Shown: positions 17,131 to 24,129 of the stretch, in pieces | Position numbering within the stretch: the first letter of the stretch is position 1 | Layout of the letters: every line of letters starts with the position of its first letter | Source: Youngiibacter fragilis 232.1 | Lineage (GTDB): Bacteria; Bacillota; Clostridia; Clostridiales; Clostridiaceae | Reading direction: 5' to 3' | Length of the DNA: 32,156 nt | NCBI RefSeq assembly: GCF_000495435.3 | Contig: NZ_AXUN02000217.1 | Span: 1-32,156, forward strand | Notes under the pieces: model-generated | What the model was told of the DNA's origin: nothing | The model's input: only the letters and a program-made list of their open reading frames with translations | Database searches by the model: none | Made by a program: the position numbers and the translations under genes

Positions 17131-18450
17131 TTAGACTATTCCCATGGTAGCAAGTATGAGAGCTACTACAAGTCCGCTGAAAGGAACGATACAGGTCGAT
17201 ATGAATATTCCTGGGTAGCCTTCCTTGAATGTGAGTCCCGTTACCGCAAGGAATGTCACGTTAGGGCCAGCATGCGGAAGTGAGTCGAGAACTCCAGCTG
17301 ATATAGCCGCTATTCTGTGGAGCTGCTGTGGGTTTACTCCCATATCGAGGAATCCTTTGGACATCGATTCCATGAATATAGTTATGCCTGCTGAAGATGA
17401 TCCTGTTACGGCAGCAACTATATTGACAGCGAATGCTGTTGCAACAAGTCCTGGCAGTGCAGTGGAAGTTGCGAATTTTACAAAAGACTGGAATGCAGGA
17501 ACCATCCTTATTGCTCCACCAAGTCCGACAACTGAAGACGTATTAAGGATCGCCCTTATGCTTCCATTTCCGCTTGTGGTGAGTGCTTCTTTCTTCTCCT
17601 TGATCTTGTTCCAGAAAAGTCCGTATCCAATAAGCGCACCGGCAAAAAGCGCAATTATTACTGTGAATGTCGAAGGAAGTCCTATCTTAAGGAACCTTTC
17701 ACCGAGTATTATTCCAACTATCGCAATGAGAGGTATTATTGACAATCCGAAACTTGGCAGCGCCTTGATCTCTTCAGCTGTAAGCTCCCTTACGACATCA
17801 TTTGGACCAGGAACAAAATGCTCGCCGTTCGCCTTCATCTTCTTTTCATACATTGTCAGAAGGAAGTAACCGACTGTGAACATGGTCACTGCTGCTGCGA
17901 TTCCCAGGATAGGGGCTGCGGTCGAGGTAGTTCCAAGATAAGTGGTAGGTATGATGTTTGTGAGTGCTGGTGTTCCAGGTACAGCGGTCATTGTGAATGA
18001 TCCTGCACCAAGCATTACAGCTCCGGGTATGAGTCTCTTTGGCACATCAGCTTCCTTGAACAGGAAGAGCGCTATCGGATATATGGAGAATACTATTACG
18101 AATACCGATACTCCACCGTATGAAAGAAGAGCTGATGTAAGTATTACTATGAGGAGAGCCCTCTTGCTTCCGAACACATTGGCGAGCTTTACTCCAATTG
18201 TCCTTGCTGCTCCGCTCTGCTGGAGGATCTCCCCAACAAGGGCTCCCAGGAAGAACATGATTATGTAGTTTCCGACGAAATTCTTAAGGGATGTTGAATA
18301 GCCTTCAGTAAGCACCTTCCAGATGTCAGCGTTGTTCGATACGATAGCAACCATCGCTGCAAAAAGTGAAACCGGAAGAACATGATAACCCTTGAACACG
18401 AAGAATATGAGTATTGCTATGGCTGTCAGTAATCCTATAACTCCAAGCAT
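17131..18450 (-). CDS. GntP-family short-chain hydroxyacid permease
   Basis: A 439-residue integral membrane protein with about 12 hydrophobic segments, of the GntP (COG2610) type. The family contains gluconate:H+ symporters and permeases encoded next to 3-hydroxybutyrate genes. Visible features are the N-terminal MLGVIGLLTAIAILIFFVFKG, the conserved LLSYGGVSVFVIVFSIYPIALFLFKEADVPKRLIPGA region and LPHAGPNVTFLAVTGLTFKEGYP near the C-terminus. Given its place between a 3-oxoacyl reductase and 3-hydroxybutyryl-CoA dehydrogenase, 3-hydroxybutyrate or a related C4 acid is the likeliest substrate (inference). The start has GGAG 10 nt upstream. Its presence argues for uptake of an external acid rather than only internal butyrate formation. 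Confidence 0.85.
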   Translation of the reverse strand: MLGVIGLLTAIAILIFFVFKGYHVLPVSLFAAMVAIVSNNADIWKVLTEGYSTSLKNFVGNYIIMFFLGALVGEILQQSGAARTIGVKLANVFGSKRALLIVILTSALLSYGGVSVFVIVFSIYPIALFLFKEADVPKRLIPGAVMLGAGSFTMTAVPGTPALTNIIPTTYLGTTSTAAPILGIAAAVTMFTVGYFLLTMYEKKMKANGEHFVPGPNDVVRELTAEEIKALPSFGLSIIPLIAIVGIILGERFLKIGLPSTFTVIIALFAGALIGYGLFWNKIKEKKEALTTSGNGSIRAILNTSSVVGLGGAIRMVPAFQSFVKFATSTALPGLVATAFAVNIVAAVTGSSSAGITIFMESMSKGFLDMGVNPQQLHRIAAISAGVLDSLPHAGPNVTFLAVTGLTFKEGYPGIFISTCIVPFSGLVVALILATMGIV

Positions 18451-18482
18451 TTATTTATCACTCCTATATTTTATTTATCTTT

Positions 18483-19226
18483 TTAGTTGACGTATGCTCC
18501 GCCGTTGATGTTGAGTGTCACTCCATTTACGAATCCAGCTTCATCTGATGCAAGGTATACTACGGCTGCAGCTATCTCCTCTGGCTCCCCCATTCTTCCG
18601 ACTGGTATAGCTGCAAGAAGTGTCTTGGTGATGTCAGCAGGTATGGTCTTGGTCATTTCTGTGTTCATGAATCCAGGTGCGATTGCATTGGCTGTGACAT
18701 TCTTCCTTCCAAGCTCGATTGCCCAGGTCCTTGTCATTCCGATAATTCCTGCCTTTGATGCAGAATAGTTTGTCTGGCCGAAGTTTCCGGCAACTCCTGC
18801 GAGTGAACTAAGACTGATGATCCTTCCCCACTTCTGCTCTACCATGTAGCTGCTCATGATCTGTGTACAGAGGAAAACAGATTTGAGGTTTACATTGATT
18901 ACCGCATCCCATGCTGCATCAGTGAGCTTCTTAAGTGAGGAATCCTTTGTGATTCCTGCGTTGTTGACAAGTATGTCGATCTTTCCGTACTTGGCGATTA
19001 TCGCCGCTGCAAGTGCCTCAACCGATTCCCTGCTTGTCACGTCGCATTTTACCGCTAGTGCATCTCCTCCGTTTGCAATGATCCCGTTCGCTGTTTCGAT
19101 ACATCCCTCCTCATTTACATCAGTGACTACAACCTTCGCCCCTTCTCTTGCGAGCCTCTCCACTATCGCTTTTCCAAGTCCTCTTGCGGAACCTGTGACA
19201 ACTGCTACTTTTCCTTCAAGTCTCAT
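18483..19226 (-). CDS. SDR-family 3-oxoacyl-CoA/ACP reductase (FabG/PhaB-like)
   Basis: A 247-residue classical short-chain dehydrogenase. TGSARGLG (11-18) is the cofactor loop, NNAG (88-91) the core motif, and the catalytic set is Asn113, Ser141, Tyr154 and Lys158 in YSASK. Asp36 closes strand 2 (VVVTDVNEEG), which normally favours NAD(H) over NADP(H). In this operon the likely reaction is acetoacetyl-CoA to or from (R)-3-hydroxybutyryl-CoA, as in PhaB. I chose ATG 19226 (GGAGG 7 nt upstream, exact family length) over a reading nine residues longer. It lies 27 nt after the thiolase gene. A fatty-acid-synthesis FabG role is less likely because no fab genes accompany it. Confidence 0.9.
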   Translation of the reverse strand: MRLEGKVAVVTGSARGLGKAIVERLAREGAKVVVTDVNEEGCIETANGIIANGGDALAVKCDVTSRESVEALAAAIIAKYGKIDILVNNAGITKDSSLKKLTDAAWDAVINVNLKSVFLCTQIMSSYMVEQKWGRIISLSSLAGVAGNFGQTNYSASKAGIIGMTRTWAIELGRKNVTANAIAPGFMNTEMTKTIPADITKTLLAAIPVGRMGEPEEIAAAVVYLASDEAGFVNGVTLNINGGAYVN

Positions 19227-19253
19227 TTCATTTCCTCCCATATTTTCGGTCAA

Positions 19254-20477
19254 TTACGCCTTTGGATTCTTCAAAAGTACTGCTATGCCCATTCCGCCAC
19301 CTATGCAGGCGCTGGTTATCGCATACTTCTTGTTCTTCTCGATGAGCTCATACATTGCTGTGATTACAAGCCTTGTTCCTGTAGCTCCAAGCGGATGCCC
19401 CAGTGCGATCGCTCCGCCGTTAGGGTTGATCCTTTCATAAAGCGGGCTGTCGAGATACATGTCGAGTTCCTTCATGCATCCGAGCATCTGTCCTGCAAAC
19501 GCCTCATTGATCTCATATACGTCGATGTCTTCCTTGGTGAGTCCTGTCTTCTCAAGGAGCTTCCTTATGGAGTAGACCGGTCCCAGTCCCATTACGCTTG
19601 GGTCAAGTGCAACTACCGCAAAGTCCACTACTTCAACCAAAGCCTCGAGTCCAAGCGCATCAGCCTTCTCCTGGCTCATCATGACTACCGCAGCTCCGGC
19701 ATCATTGAGTCCTGATGCATTTCCGGCTGTTACAGTCCCTTCCTTCTCGAATGCAGGCTTGAGCTTTGCAAGGCCTTCCATGTTTGTAGCCGGCTTTGGA
19801 TGTTCATCCTTGTCCACAACTGTTACTGCACCCTTTCTTCCAGCAATCTCCACAGGAACTATCTCCCTGTCGAATCTGCCTCTTTCCATTGCAGCCTTTG
19901 CCTTCATCTGGCTGTCGAAGGCAAACCTGTCCGCATCCTCCCTAGGGATCGAATAACGCCTTACAACATTCTCAGCGGTATTTCCCATATGCATCCTTGG
20001 GTACTGCGGTGCAGGCTGAGCATTGTAGTGGTATGTGCTGTTCGCATCGTTAAGTACCGAGTTTCCCATCTTGAGACCCTCATATCTCGCCTCGAGGGGA
20101 AGATAGAACGGAGCCCTCGAAAGGCTTTCTGCACCGCCTGCAACTACAACATCTGCATTTCCTGTCTGTATAAGCATCAGGCCATTTGCAACTGACTGCA
20201 TTCCTGATCCGCATATCCTGTTTACCGAGCTTCCAGGTGCTGACAGAAGCCCAGCGAGCAGAGCTGCATCTCTTCCTATATTCGGTGATTCACCTGACGA
20301 CTCAACATGACCTATTACAACTTCATCCACAAGCTCGGGATTAAGGTCATTGGATCGCTTGAGCGCCTCCGTTATGGCCTTAGCTGCAAGCTGCTGTACA
20401 GGGACAGTCTTGAGTCCGCCCATGAATGCTCCTACCGCAGTTCTTGCTCCACTTGTTATTACTACCTTTTTTTCCAT
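19254..20477 (-). CDS. Acetyl-CoA C-acetyltransferase (thiolase)
   Basis: A 407-residue degradative/biosynthetic-type thiolase, first gene of the operon. Cys89 in SVNRICGSGMQSV is the acyl-accepting nucleophile; the remaining active-site blocks NEAFAGQ, GGAIALGHPLGATG (His361) and CIGGGMG (Cys391) are all intact. It condenses two acetyl-CoA to acetoacetyl-CoA or cleaves the latter. AGGAGGT lies 4 nt before the ATG. Transcription is expected from the sigma-54 promoter at 20557-20571, leaving a leader of about 68 nt. A second, more divergent thiolase is encoded on the other side of the activator gene. Confidence 0.96.
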   Translation of the reverse strand: MEKKVVITSGARTAVGAFMGGLKTVPVQQLAAKAITEALKRSNDLNPELVDEVVIGHVESSGESPNIGRDAALLAGLLSAPGSSVNRICGSGMQSVANGLMLIQTGNADVVVAGGAESLSRAPFYLPLEARYEGLKMGNSVLNDANSTYHYNAQPAPQYPRMHMGNTAENVVRRYSIPREDADRFAFDSQMKAKAAMERGRFDREIVPVEIAGRKGAVTVVDKDEHPKPATNMEGLAKLKPAFEKEGTVTAGNASGLNDAGAAVVMMSQEKADALGLEALVEVVDFAVVALDPSVMGLGPVYSIRKLLEKTGLTKEDIDVYEINEAFAGQMLGCMKELDMYLDSPLYERINPNGGAIALGHPLGATGTRLVITAMYELIEKNKKYAITSACIGGGMGIAVLLKNPKA

Positions 20478-20556
20478 TCCTACCTCCTGAATTCTTTGGT
20501 GCTGTTATTTTCTTAATTCGAAGTTTTCATTCTTCGTTTCGCTCGCCATATATAGA

Positions 20557-20571
20557 GCAATCCTCGTGCCA
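20557..20571 (-). promoter_or_regulatory. Sigma-54 (-24/-12) promoter of the acyl-CoA operon
   Basis: On the minus strand the sequence is TGGCACGAGGATTGC, matching the consensus TGGCACG-N4-TTGC at every defined position. The start of transcription is expected near 20545, about 68 nt before the thiolase ATG. Confidence 0.93.
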
Positions 20572-20704
20572 AAACATCGATTCCTGACTTAATTGACACA
20601 TTTGATTTATTTACTGATTATTGTTAGTGATTTATCAAAATCAAGCCTGCATTTTCTCATTTTCAAGAAACGTTTACTGAAATCGATATCTTTTACTCCT
20701 ATTG

Positions 20705-20728
20705 AAAAGTCTACAATTGTAGACTTTT
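20705..20728. repeat. 24-bp perfect palindrome in the operon control region
   Basis: AAAAGTCTACAA followed directly by its exact reverse complement, about 133 bp upstream of the -24 element. It could bind a dimeric regulator. Read on the plus strand it also resembles a small terminator followed by TTTTTTCTT, but no plus-strand gene precedes it. Confidence 0.85.
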
Positions 20729-20739
20729 TTCTTAAATAA

Positions 20740-20767
20740 TGCAAAAATCGCATTTTTGCAACCGATT
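20740..20767 (-). promoter_or_regulatory. Candidate enhancer site of the sigma-54 activator, left copy
   Basis: On the minus strand AATCGGTTGCAAAAATGC runs toward the promoter and matches the right-hand copy at 22553-22571 in all but one base and one single-base gap. Its promoter-proximal end is 178 nt from the -24 element. TGCAAAAAT (20740-20748) and ATTTTTGCA (20752-20760) also form a perfect inverted repeat around CGC. Confidence 0.6.
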
Positions 20768-20961
20768 AGATTGCTTGGTAACCTTCAATATTCGACATAT
20801 CCTCGATCATTATTGGTAAATGTACTGAAATTCCACAGATATCACAGCTCAGATTGAACTCGAATATGCTTACTAAGATTACACCATGCTTCTCCAGGAG
20901 ATACTTCAGATATAAATGATGTAATGAAACGGGCAGAATTCAGCAATCTTTTCACAATTTT

Positions 20962-20990
20962 ATGACAAATTCTTCATCTTATAGTAATAT
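20962..20990 (+). promoter_or_regulatory. Sigma-70-type promoter of the activator gene
   Basis: ATGACA (20962-20967) and TAATAT (20985-20990) are separated by 17 nt; the leader would be about 46 nt. No sigma-54 site precedes this gene. Confidence 0.4.
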
Positions 20991-21042
20991 TATTTCTTGA
21001 AAACCATTTCTCCCATGAATATTTCCTAAGGAGGGCCAAACA

Positions 21043-22479
21043 GTGGCAGAATCACAGAGTTTATTCAAAAAGCCTACCATTTCATTCGACCAGATGATTG
21101 ATGTGCTCAACAACTCTTCAGACGGCATAATGGTTACTGATCACCTGGGAACTGTAACCTATGTTTCTCCCGTGGCATATGAGAATATGGGTCTGCCCGA
21201 GAAGGACCTGATTGGAAGAAATGTGGATGACCTTGTAAAAGAGGGGCGATATGACCATTCTGTAGTTAAGGAAGCAATAGTAAGGGGGGAGCGAACCACT
21301 GGTATTGTAACTGTCAAGGAAGGCAACAGGGTCGTTTCTACCTGCACTCCAATTTTTGATGCAAACCATAAGATAATAATGACTGTCACTAACGTGCGAG
21401 TCCAAAGCCTTATGGACAAGTACCTTGAAGAGCTCAATGCAGTCAAGGCAAAGTCCAGAAGGTACAAGTCCGCCATTGAGTATATAGGCAGCCTTGATCA
21501 GAGCAAGAATGCCATAATCGCAGAAAGTCCCGCAATGGTCGAGATACTCTCGTATCTGGAGAAGGTTGCCTGGACAAACAGCACAGTATATCTTCAGGGA
21601 GAATCGGGAACCGGAAAGGAAGTCCTGTCAAGGTTCATACACAATGAAAGCCAGAGAAGCAATGAGCCGTTCATTCCTGTAAACTGCGCCGCAATACCGA
21701 CAGAGCTCCTTGAATCTGAGTTCTTCGGTTATGAGAAGGGGGCATTCTCAGGAGCTCTGACAAAGGGTAAGCCTGGCTTCTTTGAAATGGCAGATACAGG
21801 CACATTGTTTCTTGATGAAATAGGTGACATGCCTCTTAACCTTCAGACAAAGCTTCTCAGGACCATAGAGTCCGGAGAGGTCCAGAGGCTGGGAGGTACC
21901 ACTTTGATAAAGACCGATGTCAGACTGATTGTCGCAACCAACAAGGACCTTGCACTAAAGGTCAAGGATGGCTCATTCAGGGAGGATCTCTACTACAGGA
22001 TAAATGTCATACCCGTAAAGATTCCTCCATTACGCGAAAGGAAAGAGGACATAGTCCCGATCGCCGAGCATTTCATATCACAGTTCAACAGGAAGTATGA
22101 TACCGGGCTTTCCCTGACTCCTGAAATGAAGAAGACACTCGAAGCCCACAACTGGCCCGGAAACATCAGGGAGCTAAGGAACCTCATAGAAAGGATGGTA
22201 ATCGTCCCCGGAAGCATCAATGACATCGCTGAACTTACGACAGCAGTCCCGGCCAGCGAGCCAGCATTTGATGCTGCTGCTCTCAGCGAGAAAGTCGCAC
22301 AGCATTCCGGCGACCTCAAGTCTCTTGTCAAAGCTGTAGAGAAGGAATACATATCAAGGCTTCTAAATGAGAAGGAATGGAGAGTTAACGAGATTGCCGA
22401 CATACTCGGAATCCACAGGAGCATGCTATACAGGAAGATGCAGGAGCTTGGGATCCAGAAGAAGGTCGGAGTAAAATAG
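21043..22479 (+). CDS. Sigma-54-dependent transcriptional activator (PAS-AAA+-Fis)
   Basis: A 478-residue enhancer-binding protein. A PAS sensor domain occupies about residues 15-125, followed by a short coiled-coil-like linker (MDKYLEELNAVKAKSRRYKSAIEYI). The AAA+ domain has Walker A GESGTGKE (186-193), the sigma-54 contact loop GAFSGA (233-238, Ser where Thr is usual), Walker B LFLDEIGD (256-263), the arginine-finger block REDLYYR (313-319) and WPGNIREL (371-378). The C-terminal Fis-type helix-turn-helix is WRVNEIADILGIHRSMLYRKMQELGI (446-471). GTG start with GGAGG 8 nt upstream. It is flanked by outward-facing sigma-54 promoters, so it very probably controls both. The PAS ligand, perhaps a short-chain acid or acyl-CoA, is unknown. 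Confidence 0.96.
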   Translation: MAESQSLFKKPTISFDQMIDVLNNSSDGIMVTDHLGTVTYVSPVAYENMGLPEKDLIGRNVDDLVKEGRYDHSVVKEAIVRGERTTGIVTVKEGNRVVSTCTPIFDANHKIIMTVTNVRVQSLMDKYLEELNAVKAKSRRYKSAIEYIGSLDQSKNAIIAESPAMVEILSYLEKVAWTNSTVYLQGESGTGKEVLSRFIHNESQRSNEPFIPVNCAAIPTELLESEFFGYEKGAFSGALTKGKPGFFEMADTGTLFLDEIGDMPLNLQTKLLRTIESGEVQRLGGTTLIKTDVRLIVATNKDLALKVKDGSFREDLYYRINVIPVKIPPLRERKEDIVPIAEHFISQFNRKYDTGLSLTPEMKKTLEAHNWPGNIRELRNLIERMVIVPGSINDIAELTTAVPASEPAFDAAALSEKVAQHSGDLKSLVKAVEKEYISRLLNEKEWRVNEIADILGIHRSMLYRKMQELGIQKKVGVK

Positions 22480-22490
22480 TTAAACAGAAG

Positions 22491-22516
22491 CACAGGCCTT
22501 CCGGGTCTGTGTTTTT
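22491..22516 (+). terminator. Intrinsic terminator of the activator gene
   Basis: CACAGGCC pairs with GGTCTGTG (one G-U) around a TTCCG loop, followed by TTTTTATTC, 11 nt after the stop codon. Confidence 0.85.
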
Positions 22517-22552
22517 ATTCAATGCGGTTATCCTCCAATGATTTAATTCGAG

Positions 22553-22571
22553 AATCGCTTCGCAAAAATGC
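22553..22571 (+). promoter_or_regulatory. Candidate enhancer site of the sigma-54 activator, right copy
   Basis: AATCGCTTCGCAAAAATGC, in the same orientation relative to its promoter as the left copy at 20740-20767. Its promoter-proximal end is 175 nt from the -24 element, against 178 nt on the left. Confidence 0.6.
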
Positions 22572-22655
22572 ACCAATATTCCACTATTTGAGAATATGTT
22601 CCTTCAATCCTCTGTTGTCCAATTGAATCAGTGTATACGATTTCCAAATCGCAAG

Positions 22656-22673
22656 TAATATTGCGCAATATTA
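22656..22673. repeat. 18-bp perfect palindrome upstream of the divergent thiolase
   Basis: TAATATTGC followed directly by GCAATATTA, about 73 bp upstream of the -24 element. It is a possible binding site for the activator or another dimeric regulator; it does not match the 24-bp palindrome on the other side. Confidence 0.8.
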
Positions 22674-22746
22674 GCAGTTTGTTAGCAGTCAGCGTATATT
22701 TCATGGCATTTTTTATCATTTTCATAAAATGCCGAATCTTCGATTT

Positions 22747-22761
22747 TGGCACAGATATTGC
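22747..22761 (+). promoter_or_regulatory. Sigma-54 (-24/-12) promoter of the divergent thiolase
   Basis: TGGCACAGATATTGC matches TGGCAC-N5-TTGC exactly. The expected start of transcription is near 22773, about 45 nt before the ATG. Confidence 0.93.
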
Positions 22762-22817
22762 TTAATATAATTTGATATTGTTTCTAGAAGCACATATACG
22801 AAAAGGAGGATTTACAC

Positions 22818-24017
22818 ATGGCTTACACTAAAGCATTTATTCCTTATGGAGGATATTATTCCACTCCGTTCGTAAGATGGAATGGCTCACTTAAAGGTGA
22901 AAATCCGATTGTTCTCGGCGCCGATACTGCAAAGAGATGGTTCGGGGAAAAGAAAATCGATCCTACAGTACTGGACTATCTTTACTTCGGTTCTACAGTA
23001 GTGAATCCCTTGTCTTTTTACGGGCATGCATATGCGGCAGCTGTGATCCTTGACAGGAAGAAGGAAATTCCTGCCATTTCACTCAACCAGGTCTGTGCTA
23101 CATCAACGACTACTCTGGGTCTTGCAGCAAATGATGTGGAGCTTGGCAACTTTGATACTGTTTTCTGCCTTTCTTCAGACCGTACCTCAAGCGCACCTGT
23201 AATAGTTGCACCAAACCCGAAGACGGGTACCGTCGATGTGGAGAACGTGGTCCTGGACAATTTCAAAAAGGATCCGTCACCGGGAGCAGGACTGCAGATG
23301 TACCAGACAGCAGAGTTAATCGCAAAGGAAGTCGGCATAACAAGAGAAGAATGCGATGAAATCGCCCTGCTAAGGTACCAGCAGTACCTTGATGCACTGG
23401 CAAACGACAGGGAATTCCAGAAGAGATACATGTTCCCTGTGGAGATCAAAGAAGGAAAGAAAAACTTCAGGTACATTTCGGAGGATGAAGGTGTAAAGCC
23501 AACGATTGCTGAAGAGCTTTCAAGACTAAGGCCGCTTGAAGAGGGTGGGGTCCTTACCTTCGGAAGCCAGACACATCCGGCTGACGGCAATTGCGGTATC
23601 ATTGTCACCAATAAGGAAAAGGCAAAAGAGCTGAGCACCGACAAGAACATAAATGTACAGGTACTGTCGTATGGAATAGTCAGGATAGGCGCCGGAAGAA
23701 TGGCCGCTGCCCCTGCTCCGGCACTCGAGGAGGCTCTTATGAACGCGGGGATTTCAGTCAGGGACCTTAGCCAGGTAAAGACACACAACCCGTTCGCCGT
23801 TAATGATGCCAATCTTGGCAGGATGCTTGGAATAGACCAGAGGATGATCAACAATGGCGGATCTTCAATGGTTTATGGACATCCGCAGGGACCGACCGCA
23901 GGAAGGTCAATAATTGAGCTCATCGAGCTTCTCGCTGCACAGGGCGGCGGATATGGCGCCTTTACCGGATGTGCTGCTGGTGATATCGGAGCTGCAGTAG
24001 TCATAAAAGTAGATTGA
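22818..24017 (+). CDS. Divergent thiolase-family protein
   Basis: A 399-residue thiolase with altered active-site blocks. The nucleophile is present (Cys93 in LNQVCATSTTTL), as are His355 (VYGHPQGPTAGR) and Cys385 (GCAAGDIGAA), with the same 30-residue His-to-Cys spacing as in the thiolase at 19254-20477. The usual NEAFA block is replaced by THNPFAVND, and CxGGGMG by CAAGDIG. It is therefore probably catalytic but acts on a different 3-oxoacyl-CoA, perhaps branched or substituted; I cannot name it. AAGGAGG lies 8 nt before the ATG. It has its own sigma-54 promoter, which places it in the same regulon as the operon across the activator gene. Confidence 0.88.
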   Translation: MAYTKAFIPYGGYYSTPFVRWNGSLKGENPIVLGADTAKRWFGEKKIDPTVLDYLYFGSTVVNPLSFYGHAYAAAVILDRKKEIPAISLNQVCATSTTTLGLAANDVELGNFDTVFCLSSDRTSSAPVIVAPNPKTGTVDVENVVLDNFKKDPSPGAGLQMYQTAELIAKEVGITREECDEIALLRYQQYLDALANDREFQKRYMFPVEIKEGKKNFRYISEDEGVKPTIAEELSRLRPLEEGGVLTFGSQTHPADGNCGIIVTNKEKAKELSTDKNINVQVLSYGIVRIGAGRMAAAPAPALEEALMNAGISVRDLSQVKTHNPFAVNDANLGRMLGIDQRMINNGGSSMVYGHPQGPTAGRSIIELIELLAAQGGGYGAFTGCAAGDIGAAVVIKVD

Positions 24018-24129
24018 TCGTTACACTGTAATCCGTTTTTAGCGCATTCGATTGACACCCGACATGTATTGTCATGCCCTCTGCCAATTTTACTGAACAC
24101 GAACGATTACACTAAAGGAGTATCACCCA

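Larger units (their letters stand above)
20478..21042. other. 565-nt divergent regulatory region between operon and activator gene
   Basis: No gene. From left to right it holds the leader of the thiolase operon, its minus-strand sigma-54 promoter (20557-20571), a 24-bp perfect palindrome (20705-20728), the candidate activator site with an inverted repeat (20740-20767), and the sigma-70-type promoter of the activator (20962-20990). The stretch is AT-rich, as expected for bendable DNA between an enhancer and a sigma-54 promoter. Confidence 0.7.
22480..22817. other. 338-nt control region upstream of the divergent thiolase
   Basis: No gene. It holds the activator's terminator (22491-22516), the right candidate enhancer copy (22553-22571), an 18-bp palindrome (22656-22673), an inverted repeat GGCATTTT/AAAATGCC (22705-22712 and 22726-22733), and the plus-strand sigma-54 promoter (22747-22761). 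Confidence 0.7.

Noticed and set aside
20961-20999. Possible sigma-54 promoter for the activator gene itself
   Set aside because: No TGGCAC-N5-TTGC-like element is present; only a sigma-70-type promoter fits.
22705-22733. GGCATTTT/AAAATGCC repeat as a terminator
   Set aside because: The activator already has a good terminator 190 nt earlier, and this repeat has no U-tract and a long loop.
24052-24080. TTGACA upstream of the YczE-like gene as a promoter
   Set aside because: No -10 hexamer occurs at 16-18 nt (the position reads TGCCCT).
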